IMG/VR virus record: IMGVR_UViG_3300040856_003651
Span: 1 to 22,424 of that record
Source: a virus
DNA: 22,424 nt
Direction: 5' to 3' (one strand)
The translations under genes and the position numbers were made by a program. The notes below the pieces were generated by a model. The model searched no databases. It was not told the DNA's origin and saw only the letters and a program-made list of their open reading frames with translations. This document shows positions 14,388 to 22,186 of this stretch, in pieces. The first letter of the stretch is position 1, and each line of letters begins with the position of its first letter.

Positions 14388-14786
14388 TTAACAACTCATA
14401 TTGCTAGAGGATAAACTAAATCTTTTGACAATATTAACATTTCCAAAAATTAATCTACTAGTATATTTACCTCCACCACTATACATATCGTCTGGACTTT
14501 GAATTTCTAAGTCATATCTTGCTTTTTTAAACGTCCAATCATTTGTTGTCTCTGCTGGTATCATTAAAGTAATTTTACCATTGGGACCATCAATACTAAA
14601 CTTATATACACTATAATCTAAATTTGTAGTATCAAATATCATTGTTGTGTTGGTGTTGGTTTTCATTATCATTCTTGCACACCAATCGGTTAAATTAATG
14701 ATATTTTTATCTGAATCTTTATAAGTAATAGATAACTTAAAAGATGATCCTTGTTCGATATTGAAATCATACTGGGTAGCTGGCAT
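14388..14786 (-). CDS. putative baseplate/fibre accessory protein, beta-sandwich type (132 aa)
   Basis: The pattern YDFNIEQGSSFKLSITYKDSDKNIINLTDWCARMIMK, then GKITLMIPAETT and ARYDLEIQSPD, and near the end GNVNIVKR, fits a common phage beta-sandwich in which 'QG..f...i.y.D..g..idLt...arm..r' opens the domain. Related domains include the N-terminal part of BppU-type baseplate proteins, and similar stand-alone proteins sit before fibre genes in aquatic phages. The assignment is by pattern, not by a diagnostic residue. The gene is the first after the capsid terminator. Its ATG follows AAGGGAAAGACT. It probably attaches or organises fibres; what it binds is unknown. Confidence 0.7.
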   Translation of the reverse strand: MPATQYDFNIEQGSSFKLSITYKDSDKNIINLTDWCARMIMKTNTNTTMIFDTTNLDYSVYKFSIDGPNGKITLMIPAETTNDWTFKKARYDLEIQSPDDMYSGGGKYTSRLIFGNVNIVKRFSLSSSNMSC

Positions 14787-14830
14787 AGTCTTTCCCTTAT
14801 GTTAAAATGTATACAATAATATATACACCT
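14787..14830 (-). promoter_or_regulatory. possible promoter region for the fibre module
   Basis: The 44 nt between the terminator and the 132-codon gene are extremely AT-rich, with TATATATTATTGTATACAT on the minus strand. Because a strong terminator precedes it, the fibre genes need read-through or a promoter here. No exact NATAAATA octamer or clean sigma70 pair is present, so this is placed mainly by context. Confidence 0.25.
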
Positions 14831-14860
14831 AAAAAAAAAGGCCGGCACTATGGCCAGCCT
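14831..14860 (-). terminator. rho-independent terminator after the capsid gene
   Basis: On the minus strand GGCTGGC-CATAGT-GCCGGCC forms a 7-bp stem (one G-U pair) with a 6-nt loop, followed by nine T residues. It starts about 26 nt beyond the capsid stop. It is the only convincing intrinsic terminator in the window and separates head genes from fibre genes. The other strand has only a broken T-run after the stem, so reverse activity would be weaker. Confidence 0.88.
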
Positions 14861-14885
14861 CTTTTCTTTTGATTATATGAAGTTC

Positions 14886-15884
14886 TTATAGAGTACCAAT
14901 AAGTGCTCTACGATTATCTAGAACTGCAAAACCTTGCTCAGCCCATCCGTAGAAACCTGCTCTCTTCTGACGATGAAGTGTTTCATCCTCAAAAATTTGA
15001 ACTTCTTGACGTACTGGCATGATAAAGCTGTCTCTCTTACGAAGATCGAGACCAACTACGATTTCTTCATCAGCACTCATTGGAGCTGATAGAACATTCT
15101 CATAGAATAATTGGTATTCTTGGTCTTTACCAAGTTCGTCTAGATCATGAAGATTAACACCAAAAACTCTATTAACGGAACCATCAGCAGCTGTATAGAT
15201 CTCACGACGAGTAATTTCGTCTACTTGATCTAGTCCCCAGTTGCGGATATCTTCCATTGCTTCTGGTGAAACATAAAGATCTGTTAACATACCACGATTA
15301 TTACTGGTGCTGTTACCACCACCATTACGACGCATAACTGTTTTCATAAGAGAAACTAGTCTCTTTGTGAACTGACCTAAATCAGCGTCATCGTCATTAA
15401 CATAGATGTTACGATCAACAGCAGCAGCAAGAAGAGTGTGCCAGCCATCGTCGTTCATTTTCTTAACAAATTGAGCCTCTAAAAGCTCCATAGCTCTACC
15501 AACTACATCCCAACGAGCATCGCGGGCATACTTTAGTAGATAATCAATGGATGCGCCAATGTCATAGGTTGGAACCATGACATAGTCACCTTCAACATGA
15601 CGTTGTGGAATATATCCATGATTAGGGATGGTATAAGCAACAAAGTCTTTTTCAGTACCTGGAGCTAAGAAATCTAAAGGAAATTCTGGGGTGGCACTTT
15701 GATCCAATGATATTGGTTCAAAAATTCCATCTAGAATATCTCCATTGAGAATTCCTTGACGTAATGGTAGCTCTAGAGCCTTAGCAAACTCATAATTTGC
15801 TGCTAAAGCTTCTTCTCTACGAGCTGATCCAGAACGTTTTAGAAGTTCTGTAAGCTCTGGTGTTGGATTAAATCTATTTGCCAT
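14886..15884 (-). CDS. major capsid protein, HK97-fold type (332 aa)
   Basis: It follows the protease-scaffold and decoration genes in the classical head order and is the last gene before a strong terminator. Features consistent with a capsid protein include a helical N-terminal arm (LTELLKRSGSARREEALAANYEFAKAL), PTYDIGASIDYLLKYARDARWDV, a long central helix region, TDLYVSPEAMEDIRNW, and the C-terminal run QEVQIFEDETLHRQKRAGFYGWAEQGFAVLD. That ending, with R.GFYGWAEQGF, is typical of capsid proteins whose last strands close the A-domain. Its G+C content looks higher than in the fibre genes, as expected for a highly expressed gene. The Shine-Dalgarno is AAAGGGAGAAG. The N-terminus could be trimmed by the upstream protease; I cannot fix a cleavage site. 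Confidence 0.88.
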   Translation of the reverse strand: MANRFNPTPELTELLKRSGSARREEALAANYEFAKALELPLRQGILNGDILDGIFEPISLDQSATPEFPLDFLAPGTEKDFVAYTIPNHGYIPQRHVEGDYVMVPTYDIGASIDYLLKYARDARWDVVGRAMELLEAQFVKKMNDDGWHTLLAAAVDRNIYVNDDDADLGQFTKRLVSLMKTVMRRNGGGNSTSNNRGMLTDLYVSPEAMEDIRNWGLDQVDEITRREIYTAADGSVNRVFGVNLHDLDELGKDQEYQLFYENVLSAPMSADEEIVVGLDLRKRDSFIMPVRQEVQIFEDETLHRQKRAGFYGWAEQGFAVLDNRRALIGTL

Positions 15885-15902
15885 TGTATTCTTCTCCCTT
15901 TA

Positions 15903-16364
15903 TCATGTAATGTTAATGTCTACTTTGACGTAACCGTCTAAATCATATGAGCTTAAAAAGCGACCAACTTGAACACTGTTGGTGCTTGAAGTTGTTAAAT
16001 AACCTGATGGACCTAAGTATGCTGGTGTTCCACCAAGAATTGTAAGACCATTTACAACTTGATCAGTTGTAACTTGACCTTGACGAAGAATGGTAACCTT
16101 GCTACCTTGCTGTACTTCGTCTTTGTGCCAATTGATGTGTTGTCTAGTTAGGTCTAAATTAACAACATCATTTAGTAAAACACCTGCTGGTGCTCTACCT
16201 GATTGGTCTGCTGCATATGTTACAACAGCGTCTGGGTCGTCCATGCTAATGCCTGAACCAACTACGCTATTGCTATGAACTACAACGCCACCTCTTTCGG
16301 CAACTTCGTTCATAAAAAATGAAATATCTGTATATGCTTCAATACGATCTGGTTTTAAAGCCAT
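15903..16364 (-). CDS. putative head decoration/capsid-stabilising protein (153 aa)
   Basis: The gene lies between scaffold and major capsid genes, the usual place for a decoration protein such as lambda gpD. The product starts MALKPDRIEAYTDISFFMNEVAERGGVVVHSN and is otherwise beta-rich (GVLLNDVVNLDLTRQHINWHKDEV, GSKVTILRQGQVTTDQV, YLTTSSTNSVQVGRFLSSYDLDGYVKVDIN). The ending 'vG.fls..d.dGyvkv.i' is what I expect for the beta-tulip or similar folds that cement capsomers ('vGrfls' resembles DUF2190/decoration-like endings). There is no direct motif for capsid binding, so the role comes from order and general pattern. Its ATG follows GGGAGAG, 12 nt after the protease stop. Confidence 0.75.
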   Translation of the reverse strand: MALKPDRIEAYTDISFFMNEVAERGGVVVHSNSVVGSGISMDDPDAVVTYAADQSGRAPAGVLLNDVVNLDLTRQHINWHKDEVQQGSKVTILRQGQVTTDQVVNGLTILGGTPAYLGPSGYLTTSSTNSVQVGRFLSSYDLDGYVKVDINIT

Positions 16365-16376
16365 GTTTACTCTCCC

Positions 16377-17060
16377 TTACTTATTAAGTGTTTTACCTAG
16401 TCTATTGGAAATAAAATCTACTAAAGCTGCTCTAGTGTTTTCTATGTCGCTCTCTGCTTCACTACCTACACTTAGATCAACATTATTCTCTGGTTCGGCT
16501 GTTTCTAAAACTTCTGATAAATCTTCTGAAGCTTTTTTCTTGCCTTCTTTTTTTTCTTCTTTAACGTCATCTTCTGATGATGGCATCTTTGGCTTCATAG
16601 CCGCAAGAAGAGAAACCATATTATCAAAAGCTTCGTCGTCTAATGACTCAAATTTTTCAACATTAGAAGCAGCTGACTCTTCATCAAGACCAGCTTCAAG
16701 TAGAGAAGCCTTGCGTTTCATCATGGCTTCTTTCTTCTTCATCTCTTCTTCTTTATCTTTATAAGCAGCAAGAATTTCGTTTGCAGCATCAAGTTCTGCC
16801 TTCATCTTTTCCATTTCTTCTTTCTTTTTCTTCATGTCTTCTTCAGACATTTTGGCAGCTTCTTCTTTTTCTGTTAATGCTGTTTCTAAAGCAGTCTTTG
16901 TTTCAGCGTGAGCGACACGCTCTGCTTCAAGGGCTACTTCTAGCTCGGAGGCTTGAGTTTTAATTTCATCACGAGAAGCATAAGCCTCTTTAACTAAATC
17001 TGTACAATCATTCATAGCTTCTACCTTATTTTCGGGTTTTGTTTCTTGTTCTGAACTCAT
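16377..17060 (-). CDS. nested scaffold protein from an internal start (227 aa)
   Basis: Codon 279 of the protease gene is ATG at 17060-17058, preceded by AAGGAGG (17072-17066) at 5-nt spacing. This is the most perfect Shine-Dalgarno in the head region and much better than that of the full gene. Translation from here, in the same frame, gives MSSEQETKPENK followed by the whole coiled coil and acidic tail without the protease domain. That is just the product needed in high copy to scaffold the prohead, while the full-length fusion is needed in few copies. Lambda makes Nu3 from inside gene C in the same manner. The call is inferred from signal and location. Confidence 0.65.
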   Translation of the reverse strand: MSSEQETKPENKVEAMNDCTDLVKEAYASRDEIKTQASELEVALEAERVAHAETKTALETALTEKEEAAKMSEEDMKKKKEEMEKMKAELDAANEILAAYKDKEEEMKKKEAMMKRKASLLEAGLDEESAASNVEKFESLDDEAFDNMVSLLAAMKPKMPSSEDDVKEEKKEGKKKASEDLSEVLETAEPENNVDLSVGSEAESDIENTRAALVDFISNRLGKTLNK

Positions 17061-17894
17061 TACGGCCTCCTTTATATTGGCTTGATTAGAAAATACACCT
17101 ATTTCTTCTAAAGAGCTATTTTTTTCTATCATTGTTTTTTCTTCTTCGATAGGATAACTATCTTTCGTAAAAATTATACTTTCAGGATTAGCAGGCTTAT
17201 TAACAAATCCCTTACCACTAAAAGTAATGTTTCTTAATACCCTACCTATCTTATAGTCTTCATGTTCTCCTGCGCCACCATATGATCTTAAATGTTTTGT
17301 AAGAAATGCTGTTGATTCATCTCTAGCTAAAACTTTGAATTCACCGGTTGACTTATTGACTAATCCATAATCAAACCCATTAAAAAAACATTCCATACTA
17401 ACATACTTAGTACCGTTTTCTATTTCTTGGATTAGATTATCTGCTCTGGACTTAAGTTCTGGATCTGTAAATCCTTCATATATTACAGAAGAGGTGAGGA
17501 TATGAAATTTTTCTGGGAGATTTTCTACTGGCGTTTTTTCATCAATTAAAATACCTTCTTCTGTTATAGGCCAGTTTGCAGTAATATGTCCTACTATAGA
17601 ATTTTCATCATGCTCCAAATTAGTTGGCTTATGTACTGGGGTATTTCTTGCTGCCCAAACCTCTTCCTTATCAAATACATCATCATTCTTATTCCATGAA
17701 GTGGTAACAAGAATTGATTGAGTGTAATATAGATCTTTGTCTTTTAGTCCTGCTACTGTTTTTAGCTCTTTTTTTTGTGATGCAGAAAATGTGTTGTCTG
17801 AACCTTTCTCGACAAGACAAGCGTATGTTACTGAGGCCTGAGCTTTAATTGTTTCTTCTAGGCCATCTTGTTTTTCTTGTTCAAATATTTGCAT
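16377..17894 (-). CDS. prohead protease-scaffold fusion protein (505 aa)
   Basis: Residues ~55-245 form a prohead serine protease domain. LEHDENSIVGHI (~93-104) carries a conserved His (H95), and KYVSMECFF (~163-171) carries the likely nucleophile S166 in the [V]SMEC context used by T4-gp21/U9-type enzymes. The domain ends FSGKGFVNKPANPESIIF. Residues ~300-400 are a long K/E-rich coiled coil (AKMSEEDMKKKKEEMEKMK), and the tail (~435-505) is acidic and ends in a basic helix RLGKTLNK, all typical of scaffold proteins. The enzyme would mature the prohead by cleaving scaffold and capsid precursors. Fusion of protease and scaffold recalls lambda C/Nu3. An internal start for the scaffold alone is given separately. 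The gene's own Shine-Dalgarno is AAGAGAAA. Confidence 0.85.
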   Translation of the reverse strand: MQIFEQEKQDGLEETIKAQASVTYACLVEKGSDNTFSASQKKELKTVAGLKDKDLYYTQSILVTTSWNKNDDVFDKEEVWAARNTPVHKPTNLEHDENSIVGHITANWPITEEGILIDEKTPVENLPEKFHILTSSVIYEGFTDPELKSRADNLIQEIENGTKYVSMECFFNGFDYGLVNKSTGEFKVLARDESTAFLTKHLRSYGGAGEHEDYKIGRVLRNITFSGKGFVNKPANPESIIFTKDSYPIEEEKTMIEKNSSLEEIGVFSNQANIKEAVMSSEQETKPENKVEAMNDCTDLVKEAYASRDEIKTQASELEVALEAERVAHAETKTALETALTEKEEAAKMSEEDMKKKKEEMEKMKAELDAANEILAAYKDKEEEMKKKEAMMKRKASLLEAGLDEESAASNVEKFESLDDEAFDNMVSLLAAMKPKMPSSEDDVKEEKKEGKKKASEDLSEVLETAEPENNVDLSVGSEAESDIENTRAALVDFISNRLGKTLNK

Positions 17895-17927
17895 AGTATT
17901 TCTCTTAAATTTTGTAAATAGTTTGTA

Positions 17928-20084
17928 TTACACCATAGCGTTATAAAAATAAGCTTTCGTAAACTTAACTTCTTCTGCTGTTAATTGTCTATCTAACTCA
18001 TTTGCTATATTTTTATTGATTATAGAAAACTTATGACATATGTTTTTATTTTCAATACTATCTATAGTATTGAGTTTGGATAAAACAACTTCTTTGGTAA
18101 TCTGTTGTTGTGGCTCTAACGAAAAAAAGATTTTTGTCTTAATGTTCTCTGCTTCTGAATATTCCAACGAAGACAGGCTTCTCATGTTTTTCTTATTGTA
18201 AAAACTAAGCATGTATGGATTTACTAGTTCTGAAATTTTTTCTTGAGCCTCTATAGCCCACAACTGTATAGTTGCTCCTGTTTGAGGTTTGAAAGTTCTT
18301 TCTTTTCTTTGCTCTGTGTCTTTAGAATTTTTAGGTCTACCTTCTCCAGGTTGTCCTGGTTGTTTATCTGATATTTCTGTTTTCATTGGAGTGTTTGCCA
18401 TTTTCATTTCAACACTAGTCATTTCTCCTTGTTTCTTGTCTTCTAAAGATAGACCAACTTGACTAGGTGTTGCTAAACCAATTTGTAAAGCAATTTTACG
18501 AAGAGCATTATTGAATTGTGGATCATGCCAAGGTCCAGCTTTTTGAATCATCCTATCACTACTTCTTTCTCTGTTCTCTCTGTTTAATCTACTCTTTTCT
18601 GTGTCTGGATCAAAACCAAATACTCTCTGCACTAATTCATCGCTAACGATATTTCTATCTGCTAGTTGTAATAGTAAAGCTTTCTCTGCTTCTTCATTAC
18701 TAAGATCCATTCTATCAAATTCAATCTTAGCAGCAACCCTAAAACCCATAGCTTTCTGAACAGCTTCTATTTCTTGCTGCCAAAAACTCATTAACACCCT
18801 ACGACCATATTGTAGTCTTTGTGTTAATGTTTTAAGACTGATAAAATTATTAGTAGTACCAGCAGCACCAAAAGTACCAGTAAGAGTTGGTGGAATTCCA
18901 AGACCTGCATAAATACTATTTAAATGCGGTGCATATTTTGCTTCTCCTAAAAACTGATGAACATTTGTTTTACTTTCAATTAACTCGATATCTGGACCCC
19001 AAACAAGATCCATTGTTCCACCACCAACATTATTTTGTAGAATATTACTAAGTTTACTAGCAGCAGCAGACGTTGGAGCAATTTTATGATCTAAACTTCC
19101 AAGTTTAAATATACGAATATTACTAATAGCTCCATCAAGAGCAGCAAGGTCTGCTAACTTGAGTTTTTCGATAATATTAATATCATCCATAATACTGTAT
19201 ATAATTGGAAAGGCCCATGACTTCCAATCATCTTTTTTATAATGGAATACTAAAGTTTTATTCGGATCCAACATATATGGTTTTTTGCTTTTGGCTGCTT
19301 CTATGATAGGTGCTGGTAGTTGTTCTATCACACTTCTTTCTGCTTCGTTTTTTGGTTTATTAATAATTTTTCTTAACGAAGCTGGTAATGTTATTGAATA
19401 CATTTTATATCCAACAAAACTAGATAAAGATTCTCCAATAATATCAACACAAGAAGGGTCTATGAAAGTATACTTCCAAGGAATTTCTCTTTTTTCTATG
19501 TTGTTTTTTTCATCATAGTTTATATTAAGATCTGCAGCAGTTGCTTTGTACATTGAATCTGCTACTTTTAAACTAATTTTGGCTGTTTGCCTATTAATAA
19601 CAACATTACCTATTCTATAAAGATTGTTTAAGAACCTTTCGCTTCTTTCTTCTCCTCTAACTTTTTTAAACCAGTTGCGATAAAATCTTTCTATTCTTTT
19701 GTTTGGGTGTGTTAGTCTTATTCCTTGGCTAGCAAAGTCTCCCATAAGATCAATAACATTTTTAACTAAGCCAACTCTGTTATAGATCATATCAGACTGT
19801 TTAAAGATATGCTTAAGCTGTTTTGGAATAGCTTCTTCTGGTCTAAAGTAATCGTAATCACTACGGGTTAAACCTGGTCTTCCGCTTGTTGGTCCATCTA
19901 GATTGGAAAAATCCATTCTATATCTACCATTATTAGCAACTGTTCTTTCTATTCCTCCAAACTCATCTAAGCTTTTAGAGGCTTCGTTTAACGCAGCTCT
20001 TTTATCATTAAGATCTTCATCACCCCATGTAACATAAGCGTTTTCTGAGATAACTTCAGCATCAGGTATTTTTGGATTCTTCAT
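17928..20084 (-). CDS. portal protein (718 aa)
   Basis: Next after the large terminase and before the protease, this is the expected place for the portal, the dodecameric ring at the capsid vertex through which DNA enters. The sequence agrees: an N-terminal region with MIYNRVGLVKNVIDLMGDF, a wing/core with YTFIDPSCVDIIGESLSS and KTLVFHYKKDDWKSWAFPIIYSI, and the helical stem segment (HLNSIYAGLGIPPTLTGT, ISLKTLTQRLQYGRRVLMSFWQQEIE). A flexible P/G/K-rich linker QPGQPGEGRPKNSKDTEQ (~572-592) precedes a ~120-residue C-terminal helical domain; a 'GRP.NSKDT' linker is usual in this portal group. The length is greater than for most siphophage portals and closer to myophage-like ones. The start has only a weak Shine-Dalgarno (AAAGAT). 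Confidence 0.88.
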   Translation of the reverse strand: MKNPKIPDAEVISENAYVTWGDEDLNDKRAALNEASKSLDEFGGIERTVANNGRYRMDFSNLDGPTSGRPGLTRSDYDYFRPEEAIPKQLKHIFKQSDMIYNRVGLVKNVIDLMGDFASQGIRLTHPNKRIERFYRNWFKKVRGEERSERFLNNLYRIGNVVINRQTAKISLKVADSMYKATAADLNINYDEKNNIEKREIPWKYTFIDPSCVDIIGESLSSFVGYKMYSITLPASLRKIINKPKNEAERSVIEQLPAPIIEAAKSKKPYMLDPNKTLVFHYKKDDWKSWAFPIIYSIMDDINIIEKLKLADLAALDGAISNIRIFKLGSLDHKIAPTSAAASKLSNILQNNVGGGTMDLVWGPDIELIESKTNVHQFLGEAKYAPHLNSIYAGLGIPPTLTGTFGAAGTTNNFISLKTLTQRLQYGRRVLMSFWQQEIEAVQKAMGFRVAAKIEFDRMDLSNEEAEKALLLQLADRNIVSDELVQRVFGFDPDTEKSRLNRENRERSSDRMIQKAGPWHDPQFNNALRKIALQIGLATPSQVGLSLEDKKQGEMTSVEMKMANTPMKTEISDKQPGQPGEGRPKNSKDTEQRKERTFKPQTGATIQLWAIEAQEKISELVNPYMLSFYNKKNMRSLSSLEYSEAENIKTKIFFSLEPQQQITKEVVLSKLNTIDSIENKNICHKFSIINKNIANELDRQLTAEEVKFTKAYFYNAMV

Positions 20085-20095
20085 ATCTTTATCTG

Positions 20096-20117
20096 TAATA
20101 GTATTGTAATAGTATTG
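20096..20117. repeat. 11-bp tandem duplication before the portal gene
   Basis: TAATAGTATTG occurs twice head to tail in the 65-nt gap between terL and portal. The two units start 12 nt before the portal ATG. It may have arisen by slippage. It could alter leader structure or spacing, but no motif in it is recognisable. Confidence 0.5.
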
Positions 20118-20149
20118 TTGCTATCGAAGTATAATTACATACACTTTTT

Positions 20150-22186
20150 TTAACGATATACTCCTTTGTAAATATCCATATTGGCTGTATTAGTAAACCA
20201 ATTTGGTCCTTTATACATCTCTCCATCTTTTTTCTTCTTTGGAATAGCTCTTAGATTAGCTCCTATTACTCCATAATCAATACCAACTAATTGTCTATTC
20301 ATTTGTCTCGCAATCATATTAGCAATAACCAAAGCGCTATACCGGTCTTTTCTAAGTTTTCCTTTTTTACCATTTGGAAGTTTAACGTCTGGAGTATCCC
20401 ATTTATCTCTTCCTCCAACACCAGTGCTAGTCTGAGTCATTACAATTGTTGTTAATTCATCTTTAAGTTCTTCTATCTCTAATATACATTCACTTTCACT
20501 ATCATACAACTTATCTATGTCACTATTTACAATATCTTTTCCTTCTTTGTCTAAAGCTAAACCTAAAGAAAGTTCATCAAATCTTGGAAACAATAAAATT
20601 TTATCTTCTAAGTCTTTTCTCAATCCGTGATTTGCTTGTGCTGTCCATTCTGCTTTGGCAAATTGTACTAATTCTAGTATGTGTAAACCTTGTTGATCAT
20701 CAGTATCTTTTGCTTTATCTATATCTATTATAGGCCATATTAGTTGTTCTCCTTCGGTTATTTTACTGGGATCATGCAAAGCTTCTTCTACTGCAACACC
20801 TCCTCCTTGTGCATCCATACCTATACGATAACATGGAAACACTTTCATTAGATTTCTAATCTTCCTAGCACAAAAACCATAAAAATCATGTTCTCCGACC
20901 AAACCTGTTTTTTGTCGATCTTTAAAATTACTTCTATTGGTAGTCCAACAATATACTATCCTGTTATGGTCTGGATGTATTTCTAAAACAACTATACTAA
21001 AATTGTCTTTTTCGGAAGCTGGGTCAATTCCGTAAACATATTGCTTATTAGCATTTCCTTTTGTATTAACATCAAAAATGATTGGCTTATCATTGATTTT
21101 AATAGGATTATTTTCTTTACAAACACAACTTTCTATCAAACTTCTTTTAAAGAATCCATCGCTATCTTCTGTGAAACAAGCGGCGTATTCCATGTTGTAT
21201 ATACCGGTATGAATCGTAGCTTTGGCTCTAGCAACCTGTTTATCATCCATGAATCCTTTAGGTATCAATTCGTAAGGGATTCTTACTATGCTATAATCAT
21301 ACCAATTAAAGTTATCTGGTACATCTTCACCGAAAATTTCTTTTAGCTTATGAGGATCTCCACGACTATTAATAATGGCTTTGTATCGGTTCCAGTAACT
21401 AGCAAAATGCTTGAAACTATAGTCTGCAGTTCCACTAATAATAGCTTGGTTTCCTTTTTTAATTTGAACTGCTTCTAGCTCATCTGACCATAAACCAGCT
21501 TCACGCATAGCTTTTTTACGAGCTTCTTCTTTAACATTTTGTATAGGGCTAGCGCTTACTGCTGCGAATCCTGCCACAACCGTTTCATAGATATCCGGAC
21601 TAATACTAGCAAACTCGTCAGCAATGATAATATGCGCTCTGAGGCCTCTAATCTTGCTTCCGTCACCCATAGGAACAGCAATAGTCCAACTATCACCAAG
21701 ACGAATAGTACACCTGTCAACATCTCTTCTCGGCCCATCATCATTGCTACTAAATATACTCCTTATAATAGGACTATTACGCCACATATTTTCCATATAT
21801 TCGAATATAATCTTACTCTGTCGGAAAGCTGCACCAACTATAACTATTTTTGTACCTGGAACTAATATACACTTCATCATGCTATAAAGAGCTAAACTAA
21901 AAGATTTACCAAAACCACGAGACGCTATAAACATCGGAAATGGCCTATACCAAAATTCTTGTAATAAAGCAACCTGTATCGGATGAAGCTCTATTCCCAT
22001 GAGTAGTTTAACGGTAGATCCGAAGTATTTAGGATTTCTTAATAATCTTAAAAGATGAAGGTCAGGATTTTCTATATCTTCTTTGGTTCTACCAAATAAA
22101 GGATTATCCGGAAGTATTAATTTATTAACATCTCCCAGATTCAACCATGCGTCTTCAAATATCGATTTATCCTTTGTATTTGCCAT
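20150..22186 (-). CDS. terL: terminase large subunit (678 aa)
   Basis: This is the DNA-packaging motor ATPase and headful or site-specific nuclease. The ATPase domain has Walker A SRGFGKS (89-95), Walker B IIIADE with catalytic E191 (186-191) and coupling motif SGTA (251-254). The RNase H-like nuclease domain has YGIDPA with D388, GMDAQGGG with D458 and, near the end, KDRYSAL with D614, the three acidic positions expected for metal binding. All key residues are present, so the enzyme looks active. The length is at the long end for TerL. An insertion-like stretch (~541-605) lies between the second and third acidic motifs. The ATG overlaps the preceding gene by 20 nt. It partners the portal encoded next; no small subunit is recognisable. 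Confidence 0.95.
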   Translation of the reverse strand: MANTKDKSIFEDAWLNLGDVNKLILPDNPLFGRTKEDIENPDLHLLRLLRNPKYFGSTVKLLMGIELHPIQVALLQEFWYRPFPMFIASRGFGKSFSLALYSMMKCILVPGTKIVIVGAAFRQSKIIFEYMENMWRNSPIIRSIFSSNDDGPRRDVDRCTIRLGDSWTIAVPMGDGSKIRGLRAHIIIADEFASISPDIYETVVAGFAAVSASPIQNVKEEARKKAMREAGLWSDELEAVQIKKGNQAIISGTADYSFKHFASYWNRYKAIINSRGDPHKLKEIFGEDVPDNFNWYDYSIVRIPYELIPKGFMDDKQVARAKATIHTGIYNMEYAACFTEDSDGFFKRSLIESCVCKENNPIKINDKPIIFDVNTKGNANKQYVYGIDPASEKDNFSIVVLEIHPDHNRIVYCWTTNRSNFKDRQKTGLVGEHDFYGFCARKIRNLMKVFPCYRIGMDAQGGGVAVEEALHDPSKITEGEQLIWPIIDIDKAKDTDDQQGLHILELVQFAKAEWTAQANHGLRKDLEDKILLFPRFDELSLGLALDKEGKDIVNSDIDKLYDSESECILEIEELKDELTTIVMTQTSTGVGGRDKWDTPDVKLPNGKKGKLRKDRYSALVIANMIARQMNRQLVGIDYGVIGANLRAIPKKKKDGEMYKGPNWFTNTANMDIYKGVYR

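Noticed and set aside
16363-16764. Plus-strand S/F-rich frame opposite the scaffold region
   Set aside because: It is the antisense shadow of the K/E-rich coiled coil (AAG/GAA read as CTT/TTC); no domain or initiation signal.
18410-18440. Internal start in the portal gene after AAGGAGAA
   Set aside because: The spacing to the nearest ATG is only 2 nt, too short for efficient initiation, and the product would begin in the middle of the linker-preceding region with no domain logic.
20150-20165. Run of seven A/T bases after terL as a terminator
   Set aside because: On the minus strand the run is A, not T, and no GC-rich stem precedes it.
21556-21887. Several short frames on both strands within terL
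   Set aside because: They overlap the conserved ATPase core of terL, whose frame is fixed by the Walker motifs; they are shadows.
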